This document shows, in pieces, positions 1 through 9,368 of a stretch of DNA of 64,000 nt (the first letter of the stretch is position 1; each line of letters begins with the position of its first letter). The notes below the pieces were generated by a model. It ran no database searches. It was not told the origin of the DNA and saw only the letters and a program-made list of their open reading frames with translations. Position numbers and translations under genes: made by a program. The DNA lies in NCBI RefSeq assembly GCF_002846365.1, contig NZ_PJMW01000002.1, positions 1,488,001 through 1,552,000 of the forward strand, in the 5' to 3' direction. The stretch comes from Nocardia fluminea. GTDB taxonomy: Bacteria; Actinomycetota; Actinomycetes; Mycobacteriales; Mycobacteriaceae.

Positions 1-942
1 GAGGTAGTCGGGGTTGAGCAGGAACAGCATCTGCGCGCCGACCAGGGTCGGTTCGACGGTGAGGTTGGCGAACGCCTGCAGGCGCAGCACGGTCTCGGGC
101 TCGCAGAGGATGTCGTCGTCCATCAGGATGACGTCGGCGTGCTCGTTGGCCGCCGACACCTCGTAGAGGCCGCGGGTGAACCCGCCCGCGCCGCCGAGGT
201 TGGGCTGGCGGATGTAGCGCAGCTTGTCGCCGAAATCGGGGCGGACCTGCTGGAACAACGGGCGATCCTCGACCAGGTCGGTGCCCTGGTCCACCACGTA
301 CACCGCGTCGATGGCGGCCAGCACGGTGGCGTCCGAGGCCAGCGCGGCAACGGTGTGCGCGCAGTCCTCGGCCCGGTTGAAGGTGCAGATCGCGATGGCG
401 ACCGGGCGCACCTTCTCGGGGGCCCGCGCGGTCCAGGCGAGTTCGGTGATGTCGAGTTCGCCCCCGACGGCGTCGAACTCGAGCCACAACGCGCCACCGT
501 CGACGTACTGGTCCAGTGGGGCCGTCAGCGAGACGACACCGCTGCTGGTCGCCACCAGCGAGGCGATGATCCGGCGGTGGCCCGCGATGTCGGAGGCGAC
601 CAGACGGACGTTCGCCTTGTGGCCGACCACCAGGTGCGCACCCACCGAGACCTCGGTGACGGTGGTCCAGCGCTGCCAGTAGCTGGCGGCGAATCGGCCG
701 AAGTAGGTGTTGGTGTGCGCGGTCGCGCCCTTCGGCAGGTGCAGCGAATGCCGTTCGCGAACGGCGGCACCCCCCTTGACGACGGCGTAGAGGTCGTCGT
801 TCACGCGTGCCGAGGGGCCGGTGAAGATGCCTCGAGCCAGCACGAGCCGCTCGGGCGCTGAGTGTTCACCGCGCAACGATGCGGGCGCGGCCTCGCGCCG
901 ATCGTTCGATTCGGTCACGGCTGTGGTAGCCGACTGCTCCAT
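1..942 (-). CDS. GlfT2-like galactofuranosyltransferase (3' end outside window)
   Basis: The visible 314 codons start at an ATG at 942 and run off the left edge. Residues 75-170 form a beta-rich N-terminal domain with the FAASYWQRW signature also present in the complete GlfT2 of this window (57103-59025). A GT-A fold follows from about residue 180, with AICTFNRAED, a PNLGGAGGF substrate loop and the metal-binding MDDD at 274-277. GlfT2 polymerises galactan with UDP-Galf. This second copy could be the initiating enzyme (GlfT1 role) or could act on another galactofuranose polymer. It lies 109 bp downstream of a GtrA gene on the same strand and is probably co-transcribed with it. Family is certain; exact substrate is inferred. 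Confidence 0.85.
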   Translation of the reverse strand, partial: MEQSATTAVTESNDRREAAPASLRGEHSAPERLVLARGIFTGPSARVNDDLYAVVKGGAAVRERHSLHLPKGATAHTNTYFGRFAASYWQRWTTVTEVSVGAHLVVGHKANVRLVASDIAGHRRIIASLVATSSGVVSLTAPLDQYVDGGALWLEFDAVGGELDITELAWTARAPEKVRPVAIAICTFNRAEDCAHTVAALASDATVLAAIDAVYVVDQGTDLVEDRPLFQQVRPDFGDKLRYIRQPNLGGAGGFTRGLYEVSAANEHADVILMDDDILCEPETVLRLQAFANLTVEPTLVGAQMLFLLNPDYL

Positions 943-1051
943 GAAGTCCTCGAAATTCTCGGTATCGACTGCGCCGGCGCAGGCAGTCACGTAAAGAAGG
1001 GCGTCGCGGCGGGCGGGGCGAGGATATCAATCACGCGCCGCCCTCGCGTCG

Positions 1052-1576
1052 TCAGTGAGGAGTTGCCGCACTCCGCGCGTGTTGCTCATCGCTTGCCGAT
1101 GAGCCGGTGAAAACGAATTTGCTGTAGGCCCAATAGCGGAATACGACCGCCATGGTCTGCCCGATCACAGTGGCGGAAATGTTGTCCGCCAGCGGTGACG
1201 ACAGATCGAGTACATAACGGGAAAAGCCGAGGCAGCCGAGTTGCAGGAGGATCGCTACGACATTGACGATCGCGTACAGCAGATATTCCCGAACCGGGCT
1301 GCCGGACTTACGGTGCGAGTAGGTCCACCACTTGTTCCCGAAGTAGGTGACGACTGTCGCCACCACGATCGCGATGATCTTGGCAACCAGCGGCGAGTGA
1401 TAGAGCACACCTTCCGAGAGGGAGAAACCCCCACCCCAGAACACCAACAGGTTGTAGGTCCCCGCATCGACGACAAACCCGATCGCCCCGACAACGAGAA
1501 ACGCCGCACCCTGCCGCAACCCCGCCACCACCTTCGACACAAAGGGCACACCAGGCGGTTCAACAGATTGCGACAC
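1052..1576 (-). CDS. GtrA family membrane protein
   Basis: This is a small four-helix membrane protein of the GtrA family. Hydrophobic segments follow the VVGAIGFVVDAGTYNLL opening, and the loop YFGNKWWTY corresponds to the conserved N-R/K-x-W-T/S motif. The family takes part in moving or anchoring polyprenyl-phosphate sugars for cell-surface glycan synthesis. I place the start at the GTG at 1576. The frame stays open to an ATG at 1702, but that extension is Gly/Pro-rich and leads toward a repeat element, so I doubt it is coding. The next gene on the strand is the GlfT2-like transferase, which suggests a lipid-linked sugar is supplied for that enzyme. Another GtrA in this window (16640-17095) is the Rv3789-like one. 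Confidence 0.85.
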   Translation of the reverse strand: MSQSVEPPGVPFVSKVVAGLRQGAAFLVVGAIGFVVDAGTYNLLVFWGGGFSLSEGVLYHSPLVAKIIAIVVATVVTYFGNKWWTYSHRKSGSPVREYLLYAIVNVVAILLQLGCLGFSRYVLDLSSPLADNISATVIGQTMAVVFRYWAYSKFVFTGSSASDEQHARSAATPH

Positions 1577-1716
1577 ACCCTGACGGTAGCCAACCACCAC
1601 CCCGATCCCCGGGGAGGGTCGACCCAACCACCAGCCGATCCCCGTAAACACCACCGACACCAACCCAACCCCGCACCCGCGACCCCGAGGAGCGGCGGCC
1701 ACGCAGTGGCCGGTTC

Positions 1717-1800
1717 GCGGCCGGGTCGCCGGTCAGGCGCCGTTGCGTAGGCGACGAAGGAGCAAGCAACGGTGCCTGACCGGCGGCCCCTCAGGGCCGC
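1717..1800. repeat. Structured intergenic repeat, copy 1
   Basis: This is a long interrupted inverted repeat. Inner arms at 1729-1746 and 1766-1783 pair over 18 bp with one mismatch. Outer arms GCGGCC (1717-1722) and GGCCGC (1795-1800) enclose them with a bulge on one side. Read on the minus strand it contains CGGCCCTGAGG (1799-1789) and, in the loop, CTCCTTCGTCGC (1762-1751). The same two words occur in the same order and nearly the same spacing in the element at 28474-28560. It lies between divergent genes, so it is not a simple terminator. Confidence 0.7.
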
Positions 1801-1880
1801 GGACACGCGGGCGCCAGCCCGCCGATAATCCTGTAGCCTCCCGGTGTCCCACTGCTGCCTAACTCCGAGGATTGACCCGG

Positions 1881-2849
1881 GTGGACTCCACCGAGCTTCG
1901 CATTGCCGCCGTGGTCCCCTGCCACAACGAAGAGGCCGCGGTCGCCAAGGTCGTCGCCGACCTCAAAGCCGCTGTGCCGGGGATCGTCGTCTATGTCTAC
2001 GACAACCTGAGCACCGACCGCACCGCCGAATGTGCCCGTGAGGCCGGGGCGATCGTGCGCTTCGAGAACACCAAGGGCAAGGGCAATGTCGTGCGCCGCG
2101 CCTTCGCCGATATCGATGCCGACGTGTATCTGATGATCGACGGTGACGACACCTATGAGGCGTCGGCGGCGCCGCTGATGATCAAGACCCTGCTCGAGGG
2201 CCCGTACGACCACATTCTCGGTGTGCGCAAGCAGGACGACGCCGATTCCAGCGCTTACCGCAGTGGTCACGAGACCGGCAACAAGGTGCTCAACGGCGTG
2301 GTGGGCAAGGTGTTCGGCGAGAACGTCGAGGACATGCTGAGCGGCTTCCGGGTGTTCTCGCGCCGGTTCGTGAAGAGCTTCCCCGCGGTGTCGCGGGAAT
2401 TCGAGATCGAGACCGAGCTGACCGTGCATTCGCTGCACCTGCGCGTGCCGCAGACCTCGGTGTCCGTCGGTTTCCGTGACCGTCCCGCCGGCAGCGAATC
2501 CAAGCTGCGCACCTACCGCGACGGCACCAAGATCCTCGCGCTGATCCTCGGCCTGGCCCGCCACGAACGCCCCGTCGCGTTCTACGGCCTGTTCGGCACC
2601 ATCGCCTGGCTGATCTCGGTCGTGCTGACCGTGCCGATCGTGATCGACTTCTACAACACCCACCAGGTGGCGCGGTTCCCGACGCTGTTCCTGGCCTTCA
2701 CGCTGCTGCTGCTCGGCAGCCTCGCCTGGACCGCGGGCCTGATCCTGGACGGCATCCGCCGTTCGCGCCACGAGACGGCGCGACTGGTCTACCTGCGCTA
2801 CGCGGCCGCCGGGGTGAGCGAGGACGTCGCGGCCGGAGACCGTCGGTGA
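1881..2849 (+). CDS. Family 2 glycosyltransferase, DPM-like, with two C-terminal membrane helices
   Basis: The protein begins with a GT-A domain: VVPCHNEE near the N-terminus, then IDGDDTYE as the DXD-type metal and nucleotide-sugar site, and GKGNVVRRAF. The final third has two hydrophobic helices and a basic tail. This layout fits enzymes that transfer a sugar from a nucleotide donor to polyprenyl phosphate on the inner membrane face. I prefer the GTG at 1881, which has AGG about 10 nt upstream. A TTG at 1872 is also in frame but sits too close to that AGG. The last bases overlap the start of the DUF2142 gene (GTGA), so the two are translationally coupled. The sugar is unknown. Confidence 0.85.
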   Translation: MDSTELRIAAVVPCHNEEAAVAKVVADLKAAVPGIVVYVYDNLSTDRTAECAREAGAIVRFENTKGKGNVVRRAFADIDADVYLMIDGDDTYEASAAPLMIKTLLEGPYDHILGVRKQDDADSSAYRSGHETGNKVLNGVVGKVFGENVEDMLSGFRVFSRRFVKSFPAVSREFEIETELTVHSLHLRVPQTSVSVGFRDRPAGSESKLRTYRDGTKILALILGLARHERPVAFYGLFGTIAWLISVVLTVPIVIDFYNTHQVARFPTLFLAFTLLLLGSLAWTAGLILDGIRRSRHETARLVYLRYAAAGVSEDVAAGDRR

Positions 2850-4369
2850 CCATTTCCACCGAACCCGAGAAGACCGCCGAACCCAGCGAGACCCCCGCCC
2901 GCAAGGATCGCGCGTTGGCGCCGATCCGGACGGTGACCCAGCGGTTCGGTGCCGCGACGGTCGCGTTCGCGATGATCGCGACCGTGTTCGGCGCGGTGTT
3001 CGCCGTGCTCACGCCCGCCTTCTGGGGCCACGACGAGATCACCCAGTTCGGGCGCGCCTACCAGGTCGCGCACGGCGGAGTGTTCCCCCAGCGCATCGTC
3101 GACGATCGCGGGGTGGCCTACGGCGGGCAGATTCCGGTGAGCGTCGACGCGCTGATGGGCTACGCGTTCCGCGATTACAACGACAACCCCGAAGAGCCCG
3201 ACGCGATGGTGGCCGACCCCGGCGCCTACGACCGGCTCGGCGCGGCCGAGGTCTCCTCGGCGACCCGGCAGATGTGGTTCACCAATACCGCCGCCTACTC
3301 CCCGGTGCCGTATGTGCCCGCGGCCGTGGGCATCCGGCTGGGCGAGGCGCTCGGTCTCGACGTGGGCGGACTGTCTCTGCTGACCCGGTTCGCCGGGCTG
3401 GTCGCCTATCTCGCGGTCGTCGGATTCGGGCTCTACGCGTTGCGTGGGCGGCGTAGCCAGTGGCTGGTGTTCACCGTCGCGGTGCTGCCGATCGCGCTTT
3501 TCCAGGCGGGCACCGTCACCGCGGACACGCTCACCAACGCGCTCGCCATCATGGTGTCGGCGCTGCTGCTCAAAGCGCTGTTCGTCGGCGATCGCCTGCA
3601 CCGCGCGGAAACCGCCGCGCTGCTGGCCGCGACGATCGCGCTGCCGCTGAGCAAACCGACCTATGTGCTGCTGGCGATGCTCGTGGTGGTGGTACCCGCC
3701 GACCGGCTCGGGTTCGCCGGAAAGCTGAAATTCGTCCCCTCGGCATTCGCGGTGACCGGCGGGGTCCTGTTCCTCGCCTGGACGAAGATCGCGGCGCCCA
3801 CCGGCGACGGTATGGGCTTGATGCGCCCGCCCCATCAGTGGGGGCAGGTGCGACCGGGCGATCAGCTGAAGGGAATCCTCAGCGACCCGGTGCAATTCGT
3901 GCACACCTTCGGCGAGAGCATCGCGTTGCGCGACCATCGCTGGTTCAACCAGTTCTTCGGTGAACTCGGTTTCGCGTATGTGGACGTGCCCGCGATTTCG
4001 ATGCTGGCGTGCCTGCTCGCCTTCGCGGTGAGTTTCGGCATCGTGGACCGGATGAATGCCTCCACAGCCACTTTCCGGCGCACGCTGATCGTGGCGCTCA
4101 CGGTGCTCGCGAGTGTCGCGATGATCTATGTGACGCTGTACATGTCGTTCACGCCGGTCGATTTCTATCTCATCGACGGTGTGCAGGGCCGGTATTTCGT
4201 GCCGCTGGCAATCATGGGACTGGCGGTGCTCGCTCGCGTGGTGCCACTGCGGCTCACGAATTCCGATGGCGTGATTCCGACCCGTGGGACGGCGATCACC
4301 ATCGCTTGCGCGTCGACTTTCGCGCTCGTCGCCACCGCCGCAACGTATTACACCGTCGTCTGGGGATAA
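2846..4369 (+). CDS. DUF2142 family polytopic membrane protein
   Basis: This 507-residue membrane protein has a short charged N-terminal tail, a first helix at about residues 35-58, an outer loop containing WGHDEITQF, and many further helices to the C-terminus. An acidic motif just after the first helix is typical of GT-C type transferases and DUF2142 proteins. These proteins are commonly encoded with surface polysaccharide genes and are suspected to use lipid-linked sugars. The GTG start overlaps the stop of the upstream glycosyltransferase by 4 nt. The upstream enzyme may therefore make the polyprenyl-phosphate sugar that this protein transfers outside the cell. That role is inferred. Confidence 0.8.
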   Translation: MTISTEPEKTAEPSETPARKDRALAPIRTVTQRFGAATVAFAMIATVFGAVFAVLTPAFWGHDEITQFGRAYQVAHGGVFPQRIVDDRGVAYGGQIPVSVDALMGYAFRDYNDNPEEPDAMVADPGAYDRLGAAEVSSATRQMWFTNTAAYSPVPYVPAAVGIRLGEALGLDVGGLSLLTRFAGLVAYLAVVGFGLYALRGRRSQWLVFTVAVLPIALFQAGTVTADTLTNALAIMVSALLLKALFVGDRLHRAETAALLAATIALPLSKPTYVLLAMLVVVVPADRLGFAGKLKFVPSAFAVTGGVLFLAWTKIAAPTGDGMGLMRPPHQWGQVRPGDQLKGILSDPVQFVHTFGESIALRDHRWFNQFFGELGFAYVDVPAISMLACLLAFAVSFGIVDRMNASTATFRRTLIVALTVLASVAMIYVTLYMSFTPVDFYLIDGVQGRYFVPLAIMGLAVLARVVPLRLTNSDGVIPTRGTAITIACASTFALVATAATYYTVVWG

Positions 4370-4384
4370 TTCCCCGGACGACGG
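4353..4384. terminator. Bidirectional hairpin between convergent genes
   Basis: A 14-bp stem (4353-4366 with 4371-4384, one G-U type mismatch) has a 4-nt loop that contains the stop codon of the DUF2142 gene. It separates that gene from the convergent rmlB and could stop transcription from both sides. Confidence 0.7.
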
Positions 4385-4391
4385 TGGGGAA

Positions 4392-5719
<1,328 letters not shown>

Positions 5720-6418
5720 ATGCTGATGAGGAAATTCGCCGCCACGTCGGCGCTGCTGATCGCTGCCATGGGCGTCACCGCCGGTACCGTCAACGCCGCG
5801 CCGGTCGAAGAGGCCGCCGCGATCAACTACACCGCCGAGGTTGTCGACGGTTCGAAGTCCGTCATCACCACCGATGCCGGTTCGCTGGTCGTCGAAGACG
5901 GCGCCTTCAAGATCAAGGCTGCCAACGGCACCACCGTCGCCGGTACCCCGCTGACCTTCCGTCTCGACGACTTCGAGCTGCCGATCGCCGCCGAGATCTC
6001 GGGCAACAAGGCCGTCCTGACCCCCGAGCTGGACCCGGCCAAGGCCGTCTACAAGCCGGTGGCCCTGCCTTACGAGGACAAGGCCCCCTGGAAGACCGAG
6101 TACGAGCGTGAGCAGGCTGCCTGGAGCCGTCTGACCTCCACCATCTCCATGGGCGCCACCATCGGCACCCTGGCCGGCGGCCTCGGCGGCGCGACCATCG
6201 GCTGCATCGCGGGTGCGGCGGCCGGCCTCGTCGCGACCGGCGTGCTGCTCGCCCTGTTCGGCGCGGGCCCCCTCGCGGGTTGCGTCGTCGGCGCGACCAC
6301 CATCGGCGCTTTGGGCGTCATCCTGGGCCAGATCTTCGTGACCGCTCCGGTCGCGATCGGTGCTGCGATCCAGTACTTCACCACGATCAACCAGCCCTTC
6401 ACCCCGCCGGCCAAGTAA
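5720..6418 (+). CDS. Secreted protein with glycine-rich hydrophobic C-terminal half
   Basis: I do not recognise a named family. The 232-residue product has a signal peptide (residues 1 to about 27, with a cleavage-like VNAAP). A soluble segment follows (about 30-140) that looks beta-rich. Residues about 145-215 are very hydrophobic and full of Gly-xxx-Gly spacing, as in glycine-zipper membrane segments. Such a body suggests an exported protein that inserts into or lines a membrane, possibly the outer mycomembrane, but this is inference. It has its own terminator just downstream and is probably monocistronic. Confidence 0.75.
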   Translation: MLMRKFAATSALLIAAMGVTAGTVNAAPVEEAAAINYTAEVVDGSKSVITTDAGSLVVEDGAFKIKAANGTTVAGTPLTFRLDDFELPIAAEISGNKAVLTPELDPAKAVYKPVALPYEDKAPWKTEYEREQAAWSRLTSTISMGATIGTLAGGLGGATIGCIAGAAAGLVATGVLLALFGAGPLAGCVVGATTIGALGVILGQIFVTAPVAIGAAIQYFTTINQPFTPPAK

Positions 6419-6438
6419 TTTCGCCGTAGGACAGAAGG

Positions 6439-6482
6439 AAAGCGGCCCCCGGCCCGGAGAAATCCGAGCGGGGGCCGCTTCT
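6439..6482 (+). terminator. Rho-independent-like terminator
   Basis: AAGCGGCCCCCG at 6439-6450 pairs with CGGGGGCCGCTT ending at 6480, with a short purine-rich loop region between. It lies 20 bp after the stop of the secreted protein gene. Confidence 0.75.
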
Positions 6483-6592
6483 GCGTTTCACCGCCGACCA
6501 GGGGCCAGGGACCCACGACACCGCAGGCCCCCCGACCCGAGTCGACTCGTCCGGCCGATCTCGATCAGGACCGTCCGAGCCGGTTCAGTGGT

Positions 6593-7636
6593 CTAGGCCG
6601 TGCGAGCCCGCTGGGCCGGCTCCACCGCGCCGCGAACGAACTTCGCCACGCGTCCCAGCGCCGAACGGCTTTCCGGCATGCTCGGCAGGATGCTCATGAA
6701 CGCGTGTACCTGCCCGCGCCACAGCTCCAACGTGTTGGGCACGCCCGCGGCGGTGAGCCGGTGGGCCATCAGTTCACAGTCGTAGCGCAGCAACTCGTCC
6801 TCGGCGGCGATGAGCAGCACCGGGGGCATCCCCGCCAGATCGGCGTTGACCGGTGACAGCGCGGGATCGAGCGGACCCGCGTGCTCGGCGCCGAGGTGGA
6901 CGACCGCCTCGAGACCCTTCAACGGGATGTAGGCGTCCCGATTGACATTGACGTATCCCTCTTTGGCCCGGTAGTCGAGGTCGAGCAGCGGGCTGAGGCC
7001 GACGAGGCCCGCGGGCAGTGGCAGGCCGATCTCGCGGGAGCGGATGGCGGTCGCGAAGGTCAGGAACCCTCCCGCCGAGTCACCGGCGAACACGATGCGC
7101 GCCGGATCCGCGCCGTGGCGCAGCAGCCAGCGGTAGGCGAGCACACAGTCGTCGACCGAGGCGTCGATCGAACCGGGCAGTTGCCGGTATTCGACATTGA
7201 GGACGGGCAGACCGGTGCGCCGGGCCAGTCCGGCCACGACCGCGCGGTGCGTCTGCAATCCACAGACCGCGAATCCGCCGCCGTGCATGTAGAGCACCGC
7301 ACCGTGGCGCAGCGCGCGTGACCCGCCCGCGGGCCGCACCATTTCCATCTTGAAGTCCGCGAGCTGAATCTGTTCGCGTTCGATGCCCTGCGGTTCGGGC
7401 CGCAGCCGCGAGAGCAGGTCGACCGCGACGGCACCGACCGGAATGGTGGCCCGGTTGATGGGCACGGTGCGCAGCAGCGGTCCGATGAGGCCGAGGCAGG
7501 CGCCCATCAGGACTCGTGACGAGGTGCTGGTCCGGCCGGAGTTGACGATGATGCCCGGGTCGGGCCTCTCGGCGGTGCTGATCGGGGCCACGGGCGCGAG
7601 CCCGCCCATCACGCCGGTGATCTTTGTGGCTACCAT
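6593..7636 (-). CDS. Alpha/beta hydrolase, hormone-sensitive-lipase type esterase
   Basis: This is a serine esterase of the HSL (Lip) family. It shows the oxyanion-hole motif YMHGGGF, the nucleophile motif GDSAGG, an acid-region AAEDELLRYD and the histidine in QVHAFM, so the catalytic triad is complete. I use the ATG at 7636, which has AGGTAGG a few bases upstream; a longer frame reaches 7714 without such a site. Mycobacterial relatives (LipH, LipW type) cleave short-chain esters, and the natural substrate here is unknown. It lies between rmlB and rmlA but has no evident link to rhamnose synthesis. Confidence 0.88.
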   Translation of the reverse strand: MVATKITGVMGGLAPVAPISTAERPDPGIIVNSGRTSTSSRVLMGACLGLIGPLLRTVPINRATIPVGAVAVDLLSRLRPEPQGIEREQIQLADFKMEMVRPAGGSRALRHGAVLYMHGGGFAVCGLQTHRAVVAGLARRTGLPVLNVEYRQLPGSIDASVDDCVLAYRWLLRHGADPARIVFAGDSAGGFLTFATAIRSREIGLPLPAGLVGLSPLLDLDYRAKEGYVNVNRDAYIPLKGLEAVVHLGAEHAGPLDPALSPVNADLAGMPPVLLIAAEDELLRYDCELMAHRLTAAGVPNTLELWRGQVHAFMSILPSMPESRSALGRVAKFVRGAVEPAQRARTA

Positions 7637-7880
7637 CGCGCACCTACCTCTACAGCTGGCGCGTCGACCCCTGACCAGGCGTAGGCCCCCCGGATCGGAT
7701 GTCGGCGCTGACATCTAACACAGTGATGTTTCACACATCGACGCTCACATAATCAGATGAACGTCTTGCTGTCTCAGTTATCGCCCGACACACCCGGTCA
7801 CGAAACGTTCGTGACCAATTCGTCGACGTGTCGGAACCTCCCCGACTCCGGGGAGGACGGAACTGGCAGACTTGCCACCT

Positions 7881-8753
7881 ATGCGCGGAATCATCTTGGC
7901 GGGCGGCACCGGTTCACGGTTGCACCCGATCACGCGCGGGGTGAGCAAGCAGCTCGTCCCGGTCTACGACAAACCCATGGTCTACTACCCGCTGTCCACC
8001 CTCATGCTGGCAGGGATCGACGACATTCTGGTGATCACCACGCCGGAGGACGCCGACGCGTTTTCCCGGCTGCTGGGCGATGGCAGCCAGTTCGGCGTCG
8101 CGATCAGCTATGTGGTGCAGCCCGAACCCGACGGCCTCGCGCGCGCCTTCGTCCTCGGGGCCGATCACATCGGCAACGAGCCGGCGGCGCTGGTCCTCGG
8201 CGACAACATCTTCCACGGACCCGGTCTCGGCGCCAGCCTGGAACGCTTCCACGACATCGACGGCGGCGCGGTGTTCGCCTACTGGGTGAAGGACCCGACC
8301 GCCTACGGCGTGGTCGAGTTCGATCAGGGCCGCGCGGTCTCCATCGAGGAGAAGCCGAAGGTTCCGCGCTCCAACTACGCCATCCCCGGCCTCTACTTCT
8401 ACGACAACGACGTGGTCGAGATCGCCCGTGAGCTGAAGCCCTCGGCGCGTGGGGAGTACGAGATCACCGACATCAACCGCGCCTATCTCGAGCAGAACCG
8501 GCTCAGCGTAGACGTGCTCGCCCGCGGTACCGCCTGGCTCGACACCGGCACCTTCGACTCCCTGCTCGACGCCGCCAACTACGTGCGCACGATCGAGGAA
8601 CGGCAGGGCCTCAAGATCGGCGTCCCGGAGGAAGTGGCGTGGCGACGCGGCCTCATCTCCGACGAGCAGCTGTGCAAGCTCGCCGAACCCATCGTGCGTT
8701 CGGGCTACGGCCGCTACCTGCTGGATCTGATCGACCGCGGAAAAGACTGGTAG
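7881..8753 (+). CDS. rmlA: Glucose-1-phosphate thymidylyltransferase RmlA
   Basis: RmlA starts dTDP-rhamnose synthesis by joining glucose-1-phosphate and dTTP. The protein begins [14 protein letters not shown], the nucleotide-binding loop of the family, followed by [12 protein letters not shown] and [10 protein letters not shown]. At 290 residues it has the usual length. I start it at the ATG at 7881 because the signature begins there; a TTG nine bases upstream is also in frame. rmlC begins 3 bp after its stop, so the two form an operon that ends in a strong terminator. Confidence 0.96.
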   Translation: MRGIILAGGTGSRLHPITRGVSKQLVPVYDKPMVYYPLSTLMLAGIDDILVITTPEDADAFSRLLGDGSQFGVAISYVVQPEPDGLARAFVLGADHIGNEPAALVLGDNIFHGPGLGASLERFHDIDGGAVFAYWVKDPTAYGVVEFDQGRAVSIEEKPKVPRSNYAIPGLYFYDNDVVEIARELKPSARGEYEITDINRAYLEQNRLSVDVLARGTAWLDTGTFDSLLDAANYVRTIEERQGLKIGVPEEVAWRRGLISDEQLCKLAEPIVRSGYGRYLLDLIDRGKDW

Positions 8754-8756
8754 CGC

Positions 8757-9308
8757 ATGGAATTTCGTGAACTGGCGATCCCCGGCGCCTGGGTGGTGAC
8801 CCCGCGCCTGCTCGGCGACGACCGCGGGATGTTCTGTGAGTCGTTCAAGGCCTCGGAGTTCGAGAAGACCACCGGCCGGCCGTTCGAACTGCACCAGGTG
8901 AACACCTCGGTCTCGGCGGCCGGGGTGCTGCGCGGGATCCACTACACCGACGATCCGCCCGGTCAGGCCAAGTATGTGACCTGCGTGCGCGGCGCGTTCC
9001 TGGACGTGGTGGTTGACCTGCGCCCCGGCTCGCCGACCTACGGCCGGTGGGACAGCGTGCTGCTCGACGACGTGTCGCGGCGCTCGGTGTTCCTGTCCGA
9101 GGGTCTCGGCCACGCCATCCTCTCGCTCGAGAACCGCTCGACGGTGACCTATCTGTGTTCGCTCGAGTACTCCCCCGAATTCGACCGGGACCTGGATGCC
9201 TTCGATCCGCGCCTCGGTATCGAATGGCCGACCGAGGGTCGCGACGGTCGCCCGCTGACCTACATTCGCTCGGCGAAAGACGAAGCCGCGCCGAAGTTCT
9301 CCGCCTGA
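8757..9308 (+). CDS. rmlC: dTDP-4-dehydrorhamnose 3,5-epimerase RmlC
   Basis: RmlC epimerises the keto sugar made by RmlB. The 183-residue cupin-fold protein keeps the catalytic histidine in GVLRGIHY and the tyrosine in VTYLCS, plus the strand motif QAKYVTCVRGAFLDVVVD. It ends about 20 residues earlier than M. tuberculosis RmlC, losing only the C-terminal tail beyond the cupin core. It is the second gene of rmlA-rmlC. The epimerised product then needs RmlD, which is not in this window. Confidence 0.95.
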   Translation: MEFRELAIPGAWVVTPRLLGDDRGMFCESFKASEFEKTTGRPFELHQVNTSVSAAGVLRGIHYTDDPPGQAKYVTCVRGAFLDVVVDLRPGSPTYGRWDSVLLDDVSRRSVFLSEGLGHAILSLENRSTVTYLCSLEYSPEFDRDLDAFDPRLGIEWPTEGRDGRPLTYIRSAKDEAAPKFSA

Positions 9309-9319
9309 TTCACGTGAAA

Positions 9320-9360
9320 CGCTGAACGGCACCACCTGCGAGAGGTGGTGCCGTTCAGCG
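9320..9360. terminator. Bidirectional rho-independent terminator
   Basis: A perfect 18-bp stem (9320-9337 with 9343-9360) has a 5-nt loop and is followed by TTTT. It separates rmlC from the convergent MFS gene. On the minus strand the bases beyond the stem are also T-rich (the AAA before 9320), so it can serve both genes. Confidence 0.9.
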
Positions 9361-9368
9361 TTTTCCGA

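Noticed and set aside
1577..1702. N-terminal extension of the GtrA gene to an ATG at 1702
   Set aside because: The extra residues are Gly/Pro/Arg-rich without a ribosome site and do not belong to the GtrA fold, so the GTG at 1576 was preferred.
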